Source of the DNA: JANMCE01 sp031410595 | GTDB taxonomy: Bacteria > Actinomycetota > Acidimicrobiia > Acidimicrobiales > Ilumatobacteraceae | NCBI GenBank assembly: GCA_031410595.1 | Contig: JANNZM010000107.1 | Location: forward strand, 1-38,274 | Reading direction: 5' to 3' | Length of the DNA stretch: 38,274 bases | In this document: piece by piece, positions 15,721 through 24,063 of the stretch | Layout of the letters: every line of letters starts with the position of its first letter | Numbering within the stretch: the stretch's first letter is position 1 | Notes under the pieces: generated by a model | Told to the model about the DNA's origin: nothing | Databases searched by the model: none | Seen by the model: the letters and a program-made list of their open reading frames with translations, nothing else | Program-made: the position numbers and the translations under genes

Positions 15721-16708
15721 GTGGCAGCCCACCGGATTGCGTTCGTGATCTTCCCCGACTTCCAGTCGCTCGATTTGACCGGCCCGTTTGAGGTGTTCGC
15801 CGGCGCCAACCAAAGGCTCGGTCGCGGCGCATACCAGTTGTCGACCGTGGCCACGACGGCCGGGCCAGTGCGCAGCAACAGCGGGCTGAACATCGGGACC
15901 GACCGATCTATTAACGACATGAAGCCCGGCGATGTCGACACCCTGATCGTGGCGGGCGGTAGCGGGGTGTTGCAAGCGAAAGACGATGAACAACTCATGG
16001 CATGGATCGCGAAAGTGTCCAAGCGCTGCAAGCGGGTCGTGTCGGTCTGCACCGGAACGTTTCTGCTGGCAATCGGCAGGTGTCGTGGTTGACGAAAGAG
16101 TCACGACACACTGGGCCTACGCCGACAAACTCGGCCGTGACTACCCAGCGCTCACCGTTGATCCCGACCCGATCTTTATCCGCAACGACAGGGTGTGGAC
16201 GTCGGCCGGGGTCACCTCCGGTATCGATCTCGCGCTGGCTATCGTCGAGCAAGACCACGGTGCCGATATTGCGCAGGTTGCGGCGAGGTGGCTGGTCATG
16301 TTCCTTCGCCGCCCCGGCGGACAAAGCCAGTTCGCGGCATCGGTGTGGGCCGAACCAACGGAGCCCGGGCCAATACGCGTGGCGCAGGACCTCATCCACA
16401 CCGACCCCTCCGCCGACCTTTCCGTGCCCCGACTGGCTGAGCGGGCGGCCATGAGCGAGCGACACTTTCTCCGCGTCTTCTCCAAACAGTTGGGCTGCAC
16501 GCCAAGCGACTATGTCGAACGTGTCCGCGTCGACGCGGCCCGGCGATTGTTGGAGGAGAGCAACGACGGCGTCGAGGTCGTCGCTCGATCGGCCGGCTTC
16601 GGTACTGCCGAGACCATGCGGCGCGTGTTCGTGCGTCGTATTGGTGTTTCACCATCGGACTATCGCCGTAGATTCGCGACGGCCACACCAGACAGGACCA
16701 GCGCATGA
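15721..16708 (+). pseudogene. GlxA-family transcriptional regulator broken by a one-base frameshift
   Basis: The first frame (GTG 15721 to a stop at 16092) gives a DJ-1/PfpI domain ending VCTGTFLLA. The protein then continues in the +2 frame with SAGVVVDERVTTHWAYA and runs to 16708, with an AraC-type double helix-turn-helix at the C-terminus (MSERHFLRVFSKQLG, then GFGTAETMRRVF). Removing one A of the pair at 16071-16072 restores a continuous GlxA protein of about 329 residues with normal spacing across the join. Intact GlxA proteins sense a ligand with the DJ-1 domain and bind DNA with the HTH. No slippery run is present, so programmed frameshifting is unlikely. It may be a true mutation or an assembly error. 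The stop overlaps the next gene in an ATGA. Confidence 0.85.
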
Positions 16709-17316
16709 CCACCTATGGCATTCTCGCCTTCCCCAATCTTGAAGAGCTTGACGCGGTCGGTCCGTGGGAGGTCTTCGGCGCCAGCAAAATGGTGCACGAA
16801 AAGGACGGCCAAACCGACGACAACGTTTTCCTCGTCGCCGAGACCGCTGCTCCGATTCGCTGCAACAAGGGTCTGCATGTCGTACCCGATTACACGTTCC
16901 AGAATCATCCGCACCTCGATGTGGTGTTGGTCCCGGGCGGTTTCGGAACCCGTACCGAAGTGAACAATCCGGTTCTCATCGAGTGGCTGCAAACCGTTGC
17001 TGCGAAGGCAACCTGGGTTACCAGCGTGTGCACCGGTTCGCTGCTGCTGCACGAAGCGGGCATCGCGAAAGACAAGCGTGTCGCAACCCACCACGGCTTT
17101 GAGGACCAGCTTGAAGCGCGTGGCAACATCACCGTTGTTCGCGGTGAGCGATGGGTGGTCGATGGCAACGTCGTGAGCAGCCAAGGTGTCTCCGCTGGAA
17201 TCGACATGGCGTTGTGGTTGATCGGTCAGATCGATTCTGTCGAACATGCCCTCGCCGTGCAGCACTACATCCAATACGACCCCGCTCCGCCGTATCAGGA
17301 TCTCATCGGCGCATAG
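16705..17316 (+). CDS. DJ-1/PfpI family protein, isonitrile hydratase-like
   Basis: This 203-residue single-domain protein has the nucleophile Cys109 in SVCTGSLLLHEAG, preceded by LVPGGFGTR. An acidic residue at 16 lies in LDAVGPWEVF. This DxxGP...CT arrangement matches the isonitrile (cyclohexyl isocyanide) hydratase branch, though that specificity is unproven. It is paralogous to the sensor half of the upstream GlxA-type regulator and starts within that gene's stop codon (ATGA), so the pair is co-transcribed and the enzyme is probably a target of the regulator. Confidence 0.85.
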   Translation: MTTYGILAFPNLEELDAVGPWEVFGASKMVHEKDGQTDDNVFLVAETAAPIRCNKGLHVVPDYTFQNHPHLDVVLVPGGFGTRTEVNNPVLIEWLQTVAAKATWVTSVCTGSLLLHEAGIAKDKRVATHHGFEDQLEARGNITVVRGERWVVDGNVVSSQGVSAGIDMALWLIGQIDSVEHALAVQHYIQYDPAPPYQDLIGA

Positions 17317-17342
17317 TTCGACACGTCTTGTTGAGGCGTGGT

Positions 17343-17348
17343 TAGTGT
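17343..17348 (+). promoter_or_regulatory. -10 element (TAGTGT) before the AAA/M41 remnant
   Basis: TAGTGT ends exactly 6 nt before the ATG at 17355. The start signals of the broken gene are therefore intact. Confidence 0.5.
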
Positions 17349-17354
17349 GCGCAG

Positions 17355-18015
17355 ATGCAGAAGATCGACAGGGCGCTGATCGAGCAACGCGAGCAAGAAC
17401 TGGCCAAAGCACGGGCCGACCTGCAGGAGGCGTTCGTTGGTATCGATGATGTCATCGACGAACTTATCGACGGTATTCGGGTGTGGTACTTGATGCCCGA
17501 AGTGCTGAGTCGGCCAGTCATTTTGAACCTCTGGGGCATGACCGGTGTCGGTAAAACCGATCTGGTGCGCAAGCTCGTGAAGCATGCTCAATCAGATCAA
17601 GGTGTACCTGGCGGGTGGGCTTGCTGAAGAGCTCGTGTTCGGTCGCGGTCAGGCCACCATCGGACGTGCGAGCGATCGGGAGACCGCCACCACCATGCTG
17701 CTCGACTTCGTGCGCCGCTACGGCTTCGATGATGAGTACCAGGCCACCTACACGCTCGACATGGCCTACGCCATGGACAAGTCGGTCACCGACATCGACG
17801 CCGAAAAGATGATGAGCACGCTCGTGGCCGAAACGCGCCAGCTGCTCAACACCCACGAGGCGCTCCTGCGTGACCTGTCCCTTCAGCTGCTGTCCGCTGG
17901 CAGGTTGGCCGGCGAGGTCGTGGCCGCGACGGCGGGCAAGCATGGTATGAAGATCGCCGTCATGGCCGAGGGTCACCTCCACATCGCCCACTACAACGCC
18001 GAACTCACCGCGTAA
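17355..18015 (+). pseudogene. Remnant of an AAA-ATPase/M41 (FtsH-like) protease gene with large internal deletion
   Basis: The 5' frame (17355 to about 17580) encodes a helical N-terminus and a Walker A, GMTGVGKTDLVRKL. It then runs out of frame to a stop at 17627. The 3' part, in another frame (about 17584-18015), begins MLNQIKVYLAGGLAEELVFG and continues GRASDRETAT, matching the last part of FtsH peptidase domains, including the Asp that is the third zinc ligand. Everything between is absent: Walker B, sensor/arginine finger and the HEXXH zinc site, normally several hundred residues. The join lies near 17577-17584. Neither half can be an active protease. It may be a genuine deletion or an assembly misjoin. 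It is convergent with recQ, 6 bp away. Confidence 0.75.
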
Positions 18016-18021
18016 CCCGGT

Positions 18022-20085
18022 TCACGGCAGTTGGTGCGCGACGAGCGGTAGCACCGCAGTTGCACCGGCCGACCGCAGTAAGGCTGCTGCGACCGTCATG
18101 GTCCAACCGCTGCGATAGGTGTCATCGACCAGCAAGACCGGCCCGCAGGGAATCTCGATGTCATCTCGCAAGCTGAGGCCGGCGGCAAGTGCGGTGACCC
18201 GAGCGCCGGAGGCGGTGTCCGTGCGTGGAGCGATACCGGTCGCGACGAGCGCGTCGAGCAGCGGCAGCTTTCCGATCTGAGCGATGTGGTCGGCGATCGA
18301 GCGGACTCGCAACGGGTGGCGGCGAGATGGAATCGGTACGACGGCGATGGGGCGGGCCGGCCACTGGGTACGCCAGCGGCTCAGCACGGCGACAAGGCCA
18401 TCGGCGACAACTGTGTCGATCGGGGCATCTGCGAGGGCCATCTGTCGTAGTTCTTCGATCCAGCCAGGGTCATCGGCAAAGGCGAGGGCGCGGCCTTCCT
18501 CGCAGCCGACGATGCGACCCTTGCGACCGGGAATGCCCGCGGGCCACAGCTTGCGCGGTTCGATGATGACATCGGCGGTACGGGCGAACTGTTTGGCCGC
18601 AGCCATCGACGCTTCGGTCGGCTGAGCGCCCGGTGCCGGCAGCGTACCGGTGCAGACCGAACAACGTCCGCATGGCTCGGGCTCAGGGTCGTCAAGGGCG
18701 ATCTGCAGGAACTGCATGAGACAGCCTTCGCCCGACGCGTAGGAGCGCATGACGTTGGCCTCCTTGTTCCGCATGGCTCGCAGAGCCGACCACTTCGCAT
18801 GGTCGTGCACGTAGGGCTCCCCCGTGGCACACCACTCGGTTCCCTGCTTTTCAACCACTTCGTAGGTGGCTAGCAGCTTGAGCAGGGCGTCGATCCGGTT
18901 GCGGCGAAGGCCCGTCACGTTCTCGAGCGCGGCGACGGAGGCTGGGCCGTTGTTCAATACGCCCATGACGCGCTCGACGTTTTCTGGCTCAGGTATGGAG
19001 GCGGTGGCGAAATACTCCCAGATTGGTTCGTCGCTCTCGGACGGCAAGAGCACCCCGAGCGCGTTGTCGAGGGCACGGCCGGCGCGGCCGATTTGCTGGT
19101 AGTACGCGACCGGCGACGCCGGGGAGCCCACATGAATGCAGAACGCCAGGTCTGGTTTGTCGTAGCCCATTCCCAAGGCCGAGGTAGCCACGACGGCCTT
19201 CAGGTCGTTGGACCGCAGGCGATCTTCTATCTCGATACGGTCGCCGGATTCCAGCCGGCCGGAGTACGCGGCAACCGCGTGACCGGTGGACGACAGGAAC
19301 GCAGCCAGACGTTCGGTCTCGGCCACGGTAAGGGTGTAAACGATCCCCGACCCATCGGTCTGGGCCAGCGCATCAGCAACCCACGCCCACCGCTCCAGTG
19401 AACCTAAGCCGGGGACGACCGACAACTGCAACGACGTTCTGGCCAGGCTGCCGCGGAAGGTGACTGTCTGGTCGCCTAACTGATGAGCAACATCGTCGGT
19501 GACGCGGGCATTCGCCGTTGCGGTGGTAGCGAGCACGGGGGTGCCAGGTGCAAGGGTGAGGAGATGCCGGGCGAGACGCTGATAGTCGGGACGGAAGTCG
19601 AAGCCCCAGTCGGAGATGCAGTGCGCTTCGTCGATCACTACCATGCCGGTTTTGGCCAGCAACGTGGGCAAGCGTGAAGCGAAGCGCGGATTCGCCAACC
19701 GCTCGGGCGACACAAGCAGTACATCCAGTTGATCACGATCAACAGCGGCGAGCACTCCATCCCACTCGTCAATGTTGGTGGAATTGATGGTTGCCGCGCG
19801 CAAGCCGGCCCGTTCGGCCGCAGAGACCTGATCCCGCATCAAGGCCAGGAGCGGCGACACCACCAGGGTCAGCCCCGAACCGGCTGCTCGCAACGCTGCC
19901 GTTGCCGCCCAGTACACCGCGGACTTGCCCCAACCGGTGGCTTGCACCACCAGCACGCGGGCACCGTCGACCACAAGCGCCCGCACCGCCTGCGCCTGGT
20001 CATCACGGGCCGTCGCATCCGGCCCGGCCAACGCCGCGAGCACATCACCAAGGTGGCGATCGGCAAGGGCTGCAGTGGTCAACAT
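18022..20085 (-). CDS. RecQ-family DNA helicase fused to a C-terminal phosphoribosyltransferase domain
   Basis: From the ATG at 20085 the product is 687 residues. Longer in-frame starts exist, but the leaderless TAGAGT supports this one. The helicase part has Walker A ATGWGKS (residues 49-55), VIDEAHC (DEAH box), ATTATAN, and QIGRAGR (motif VI). A Cys cluster near CLMQF...CGRCSVC resembles the RecQ zinc-binding region. The last 200 residues are a type I phosphoribosyltransferase-like domain, with the PRPP-binding loop in VLLVDDTYRSGWTM and VVPIPSRRHP before it. No HRDC domain is seen. RecQ helicases unwind DNA 3' to 5' in repair; what the phosphoribosyltransferase does is unknown to me. Related fusions occur in other actinomycetes. 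Confidence 0.88.
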   Translation of the reverse strand: MLTTAALADRHLGDVLAALAGPDATARDDQAQAVRALVVDGARVLVVQATGWGKSAVYWAATAALRAAGSGLTLVVSPLLALMRDQVSAAERAGLRAATINSTNIDEWDGVLAAVDRDQLDVLLVSPERLANPRFASRLPTLLAKTGMVVIDEAHCISDWGFDFRPDYQRLARHLLTLAPGTPVLATTATANARVTDDVAHQLGDQTVTFRGSLARTSLQLSVVPGLGSLERWAWVADALAQTDGSGIVYTLTVAETERLAAFLSSTGHAVAAYSGRLESGDRIEIEDRLRSNDLKAVVATSALGMGYDKPDLAFCIHVGSPASPVAYYQQIGRAGRALDNALGVLLPSESDEPIWEYFATASIPEPENVERVMGVLNNGPASVAALENVTGLRRNRIDALLKLLATYEVVEKQGTEWCATGEPYVHDHAKWSALRAMRNKEANVMRSYASGEGCLMQFLQIALDDPEPEPCGRCSVCTGTLPAPGAQPTEASMAAAKQFARTADVIIEPRKLWPAGIPGRKGRIVGCEEGRALAFADDPGWIEELRQMALADAPIDTVVADGLVAVLSRWRTQWPARPIAVVPIPSRRHPLRVRSIADHIAQIGKLPLLDALVATGIAPRTDTASGARVTALAAGLSLRDDIEIPCGPVLLVDDTYRSGWTMTVAAALLRSAGATAVLPLVAHQLP

Positions 20086-20092
20086 GGGCAGG

Positions 20093-20098
20093 ACTCTA
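20093..20098 (-). promoter_or_regulatory. -10 element (TAGAGT), leaderless start of recQ-PRTase
   Basis: On the minus strand TAGAGT ends 7 nt before the ATG at 20085, with no Shine-Dalgarno sequence. Confidence 0.5.
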
Positions 20099-20176
20099 CG
20101 GGAGAGGTGTTGCAGACTTCCCGGACCTGCCGTCCAGGTGATCACGCTCAGCCGATATCGGGCTCCTTGTAGGCGG

Positions 20177-20869
20177 CTAAGGCTTTGCTGGCCGGACGCG
20201 AGCGGCCGTTAGAAGACCTACACCCAGGGCGATGGTGACCGCCGCCACTGCGCTCATAGCTCGTGTCCCGCGGCCACCAGTCTTCGGGAGGGTCGCGTTG
20301 GCCGCGGGCGACGCGGTCACGGTAGAACCGAGCACGCTCGGCTTCAGAGGAACGGTGGTGGCCGGAGCAGAGGTCGGCGCGATCGGTTGCGGTCCGGGCG
20401 TAGGCGTCGTCGTGGGACTCGTGACATTCGTTGCCAGAGGTGGCGGTGCGGTCGTCCTCGGTGTGGTCGTTTGCACCACACCGCCACAATCGGCCGGTCG
20501 GTTCACCACCATGGTTCGCGACACCGAGCCGCCTCCGGGCACTGCGAGCGTGATCGTCACCGTGAATGACGCCAGCGACATCGACAGGCCGGTTGCGGTG
20601 CCCTCGACGTTGCCCTGAGCGAAAGATCCAATCACCTGTCCGACGGTCATGTTGGACAATGTGACGCCGTTCGAGACCGTGAGCCCGGTGACGGTGGCCG
20701 GCCCCGAGTAGTCGTTGTTCAATCCGGCGAGCCCGCTCCATGTGGACGCGGGCCCACACCAGCTGTTGGTCCAAGTGCTCACACCGTTGGCCCGAGCAGC
20801 AGCCGGGGTCAACAGGACAAAAATGAGCAACAGGAACCCGCCGATGATCAAGCGCTTAGCAGTTTCCAC
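20177..20869 (-). CDS. LPXTG-type cell-wall-anchored surface protein, unknown function
   Basis: This 230-residue protein has a signal peptide (about 1-27, cut near ARA-NG). A compact domain (about 28-128) has two Cys (38 and 128) that may form a disulfide. A Pro/Thr-rich stalk (about 129-190) follows. The C-terminal sorting signal is LPKTG at 194-198, a hydrophobic helix and a basic tail. A sortase encoded elsewhere would attach it to the cell wall. The GTG start has a GAGGAGG Shine-Dalgarno 6 nt upstream. The globular part is not a domain I recognise. It is upstream of, and on the same strand as, recQ, but recQ has its own promoter. Confidence 0.8.
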   Translation of the reverse strand: METAKRLIIGGFLLLIFVLLTPAAARANGVSTWTNSWCGPASTWSGLAGLNNDYSGPATVTGLTVSNGVTLSNMTVGQVIGSFAQGNVEGTATGLSMSLASFTVTITLAVPGGGSVSRTMVVNRPADCGGVVQTTTPRTTAPPPLATNVTSPTTTPTPGPQPIAPTSAPATTVPLKPSVLGSTVTASPAANATLPKTGGRGTRAMSAVAAVTIALGVGLLTAARVRPAKP

Positions 20870-21229
20870 GGCTGGCCTCCTCTAACCCGGGGCGTCTACA
20901 CGGGCGACTACAGAAATGCTCCGGGTCGCTACGCAAGGTAACCGTTCGCAGAGGTACAGATAGGGATCAAATGCAATGTTGACGAAAACCAAACAGAACC
21001 CTCCTCCCTTCCCCACCGGAGAAGCCCAAGGTTCCGGCACTCTCCCGCCGCGATGAGGACACGGCACGGCGGAAGCGATTCTCTCGTTTGCCTCAATACG
21101 TTGGTGTCTTTGGCGAGCTCCATTCCCCACCGAGGGAGGGCACCGATACTGGCATCACGTGCACACGCACGTGCCGCGATGGATATCTTGAGCGAAGGGA
21201 GACCAACGACTAGCCAGAGGAGACGGCAC
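20870..21229. other. 360-bp divergent intergenic region
   Basis: This lies between the LPXTG gene and the decarboxylase gene and must hold both promoters. I see a perfect 7-bp inverted repeat CACGTGC-ACAC-GCACGTG at 21156-21173, about 55 bp before the decarboxylase start, a possible operator. The minus strand near 21000-21055 has a purine-rich GGGAGAG-containing stretch, but no riboswitch consensus that I could match. Open frames crossing the region have no supporting features. Confidence 0.45.
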
Positions 21230-21625
21230 ATGGCAGAGAGCGACCAGTTCGAACGCGGACTGGAGATCCGACGAGAGGTCCTCGGCACCGACTACATAGA
21301 GGCAAACCTCGCCGACGCTGACGAGTTCATGATGGGCTTTCAGCGCCTCCTGACGGAGTGGGCTTGGGGCTACGCATGGAGCCGACCAGGTCTGGACAGG
21401 AAGACAAGAAGCATGCTGAACCTTGCGATCCTCACGGCCCTTGGCCGTCCGCAAGAACTCGGCATCTACGTCAAGGGCGCGCTCTCGACGGGGGTCTCAG
21501 TCGCTGAGATCCAGGAGGTGCTGCTACACGCGACCGTTTACTGCGGTACCCCAGCGGGTCGGCAAGCGTTCCAGGCCGCGCACGAAGCGCTCAAAGCTGA
21601 GGGTGCCCTCGATACAGCGCCATAG
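21230..21625 (+). CDS. Carboxymuconolactone decarboxylase family protein (PcaC-like)
   Basis: This 131-residue protein is the usual PcaC length. It starts at an ATG with an AGAGGAG Shine-Dalgarno 7 nt upstream. The order GLEIRREVLG, then EWAWGYAWSRPGLDRKTRS, then EIQEVLLHATVYCGTPAG follows gamma-carboxymuconolactone decarboxylase closely. It lacks the CxxC of AhpD-type members, so a decarboxylase-like role is more likely than peroxidase. No other protocatechuate-pathway gene is in the window. Substrate is therefore uncertain. Confidence 0.88.
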   Translation: MAESDQFERGLEIRREVLGTDYIEANLADADEFMMGFQRLLTEWAWGYAWSRPGLDRKTRSMLNLAILTALGRPQELGIYVKGALSTGVSVAEIQEVLLHATVYCGTPAGRQAFQAAHEALKAEGALDTAP

Positions 21626-21679
21626 ACGGTCCGATCGACGGCTAGGCGCGCGCGAGTCTGGCCGCGCGAGGGTTTGGGT

Positions 21680-22627
21680 ATGAGAACCCATGGATTGCGA
21701 TTTCATGTGTTGCTGTTGCCCAACGTGGAGTGGGCCGAACTGAAGGCGCGAGCAATGCGGCTCGAACAGCTCGGTCTGGAGACGGCGGCGTTGGCTGACC
21801 ACTTTGTCGACTGGACGAATCCGGTCGTGCCCTGGTTCGAGACGTGGACAGCGTTGGCCGCGATTGCGGAGGCGACCATCACAATTCGGCTGACGACGGT
21901 CGTTACCCAGATACCGCTTCGCAATCCAGCGATGCTCGCCCGACAGGTGCTGACCCTCGATCACATCTCGAATGGTCGGATCGAACTCGGGCTCGGCACG
22001 GGCCTCACCATCGACCCGTCCTACGTCATGGCCGGCCTCCCGAACTGGACGCCCAAGGAGCGCGTCGAGCGGTTCGAGGAGTACGTCGACATCGTCGGCC
22101 AACTGCTCTCGCAGGAAGTCACCACGTTCGCCGGTCGCTTCTACAACGTTGAGGGAGCGGTCATGAATCCGAGGCCCGTGCAGACACCCCGACCGCCGCT
22201 GATGGTCGCCGCGCTCGGCCATCGCATGATGCGACACGCCGCACGCTTCGCCGATACCTGGAACAGCCTCTCGTTCCTTCCCACATTTGACGAGCAGCTG
22301 GACGAGACCCGGGCGCGCTGCGCGGCGATGTCCACGTATTGCGACGACATCGGTCGTGACCGCTCGACGCTTCAACGGTCGTACTTGATGTTCGATGCGC
22401 AGGCGCGCCCGAAAGGCGGAACGATCAGCTACTACGAATCCGTCGACCGCTTCGTCGATCACGTCAGCCGCGTCGCAGAACTTGGCATCAGCGACATCGG
22501 CCTTTACTACCCGCTCGACCCAGCGCAGCTGCCCACGTTCGAACGCATCGCAACCGATGTGCTGCCCGACCTCCGATCCAGGTTTGCGGCGTCCCCTGAC
22601 GCGGCCGCAACGACCGATTCTCGGTGA
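21680..22627 (+). CDS. LLM-class (luciferase-like) flavin/F420-dependent oxidoreductase
   Basis: From the ATG at 21680 the product is 315 residues; a TTG two codons earlier is possible. It is a TIM-barrel protein of the bacterial luciferase-like superfamily, with RLTTVVTQIPLRNPAMLARQ, then LDHISNGRIELGLGTG, and PRPPLMVAALGHRMMRHAARFAD near the middle. Members use FMN or F420 as hydride carrier. The actinomycete setting favours F420, but the sequence does not settle it. It follows the decarboxylase gene by 54 bp on the same strand. Confidence 0.88.
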   Translation: MRTHGLRFHVLLLPNVEWAELKARAMRLEQLGLETAALADHFVDWTNPVVPWFETWTALAAIAEATITIRLTTVVTQIPLRNPAMLARQVLTLDHISNGRIELGLGTGLTIDPSYVMAGLPNWTPKERVERFEEYVDIVGQLLSQEVTTFAGRFYNVEGAVMNPRPVQTPRPPLMVAALGHRMMRHAARFADTWNSLSFLPTFDEQLDETRARCAAMSTYCDDIGRDRSTLQRSYLMFDAQARPKGGTISYYESVDRFVDHVSRVAELGISDIGLYYPLDPAQLPTFERIATDVLPDLRSRFAASPDAAATTDSR

Positions 22628-22629
22628 TC

Positions 22630-22635
22630 TAACGT
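22630..22635 (+). promoter_or_regulatory. -10 element (TAACGT), leaderless start of the IPNS-like oxygenase gene
   Basis: TAACGT ends 6 nt before the ATG at 22642, starting two bases after the preceding stop codon. Confidence 0.55.
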
Positions 22636-22641
22636 GACGGC

Positions 22642-23577
22642 ATGGTGCCGCCGCTCGTTCCCACCGTCGACCTGCGCAGTGGTCGTGCGGCCGAGCAGAT
22701 TGCCGAAGCGGCCTCCACCATTGGGTTCCTGATCGTGTGCGGTCACAACGTTTCGCAGACGTTGATGGACGAGCAGTGGGCGGTGACCCGATCGTTCTTC
22801 GACCTGCCGCTTGAACAGAAGTTGTCTGTTGCCATGCCGACTCGCGGTTACCCGTACGGCTACGCACCCTTCGCTTACGAGCAGCTTTCCGCCAGTGTCG
22901 GCGAAACGAATCCGCCGGACATGAAGGAGACCTTCACGGTCGGTCCGGTTACGGCTCCGACGCACTCGTTTACCGACCCTGATGAAGCCTCGGCATGGTC
23001 ACCGAATCTGTGGCCGAAGTTGCTGAACTTCCGTTCGGTCAGCGAGCAGTACTTCACGACCATGGCTAACTTGTGCGCCCGGCTGTTGTCGTTAATGGCA
23101 TCTGCGCTCGACCTTCCCGCAAACCACTTCGAGCCTCTCATTGACCGGCATACGAGCGCGCTCCGCATGATCAACTATCCGGAGTTCGCGGGCGGATGCG
23201 CTGCAGGTCAGCAGCGGGCTTCGGCGCACACCGATTACGGCACGTTGACCGTGTTATTGGCTGATCCGAAACAGCCTGGTCTGCAGGTGCAGCGCAGCGA
23301 CGGGTCGTGGGTCGATGTCACCGTCGAATCCGGATCGTTCGTGGTGAATCTTGGTGATGCCATGGCTCGGTGGACCAACGATCAGTGGCGTTCGACCATG
23401 CACCGCGTCGTCCCGAGTGAACAGCGTCGCCAGTCGATCGCGTTCTTCCACAACGCCAACTGGGATGCCCGGATCGAGTGCGTTCCATCGTGTCTTACCG
23501 CCGGTGAACTCCCCCGATACGAACCAATCCAAGCGGGCCCGCACCTCATGCAGAAGTTCCGCTCGACGATTGTGTGA
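22642..23577 (+). CDS. Isopenicillin N synthase-like Fe(II)/2OG oxygenase
   Basis: This 311-residue protein has the non-heme dioxygenase N-domain (PTVDLRSG, then IGFLIVCGHN) and a catalytic core. The iron ligands are in AHTDYGTLTVLL (His and Asp) and the distal His is in STMHRVV. The RRQSIAFF motif supplies the 2-oxoglutarate-binding Arg-x-Ser. It belongs to the IPNS/ACC-oxidase/gibberellin oxidase superfamily. The reaction cannot be assigned, and no beta-lactam biosynthesis genes are nearby. It ends at 23577, overlapping a possible GTG start of the thioesterase gene. Confidence 0.9.
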   Translation: MVPPLVPTVDLRSGRAAEQIAEAASTIGFLIVCGHNVSQTLMDEQWAVTRSFFDLPLEQKLSVAMPTRGYPYGYAPFAYEQLSASVGETNPPDMKETFTVGPVTAPTHSFTDPDEASAWSPNLWPKLLNFRSVSEQYFTTMANLCARLLSLMASALDLPANHFEPLIDRHTSALRMINYPEFAGGCAAGQQRASAHTDYGTLTVLLADPKQPGLQVQRSDGSWVDVTVESGSFVVNLGDAMARWTNDQWRSTMHRVVPSEQRRQSIAFFHNANWDARIECVPSCLTAGELPRYEPIQAGPHLMQKFRSTIV

Positions 23578-23615
23578 CCGCCGGCCGAGCCGGGCTAGTG
23601 CAAGACTCCACAAGC

Positions 23616-24026
23616 ATGCCGGAACAGCCGAAGTTCAGCCTTGAGGATGCCCGACGTTTGTTCGACGCCACGCCGTTCGTTGGGTGGTGGGGCCTCACGG
23701 TTGACGACCTGGGCGACGGCTGGGCAACCGTCGGGCTGCCGTTTCGGGACCAACTCACTCGACCGGGTGGCATCCTTCACGGACCGAGCTACGAAGTCGT
23801 TGCCGACGTCGCCATGTGGCTCGCCATCATGACCCGCACCGGCGAGGAACAGATGGCCGTCACCATCGAGATGAAGACAAGCTTTCTGCGCGGCGCCACG
23901 AGCGACATCACCTGCCGCGCGCAGGTCGTAAAGCTGGGCCGTCGCATCGTCTTCGGATCCGCCGAAACCTTCGACGCCGACCGCCAACTTGTCGCTCAAT
24001 CTTCCCTCACGTACGTCCGGGCGTGA
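23616..24026 (+). CDS. Hotdog-fold thioesterase (PaaI family)
   Basis: From the ATG at 23616 the product is 136 residues. An upstream in-frame GTG at 23574 makes a GTGA overlap with the oxygenase gene and would add 14 residues that do not look like family sequence. The pattern ATPFVGWWGL, LTRPGGILHGPSYEVVADVAMWLA, then TIEMKTSFLRGA matches PaaI-like acyl-CoA thioesterases. The HG in GILHG is at the usual active-site helix start. Thioester substrate unknown; convergent with the diguanylate cyclase gene. Confidence 0.87.
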   Translation: MPEQPKFSLEDARRLFDATPFVGWWGLTVDDLGDGWATVGLPFRDQLTRPGGILHGPSYEVVADVAMWLAIMTRTGEEQMAVTIEMKTSFLRGATSDITCRAQVVKLGRRIVFGSAETFDADRQLVAQSSLTYVRA

Positions 24027-24063
24027 GGCCGGTTCCGTGGTGAGGAACGTCTTCGTCGACGAC

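Noticed and set aside
16060..16095. Programmed ribosomal frameshift in the GlxA-type gene
   Set aside because: There is no slippery heptamer, stem-loop or internal Shine-Dalgarno at the join, and GlxA proteins are not known to use one.
20990..21060. Glycine or other riboswitch on the minus strand before the LPXTG gene
   Set aside because: A GGGAGAG string caught my eye, but the further conserved blocks of the glycine, cobalamin and ydaO classes are missing.
21524..22867. Minus-strand frame (447 codons) opposite the LLM oxidoreductase
   Set aside because: It spans the ends of three real plus-strand genes and is rich in Arg/His.
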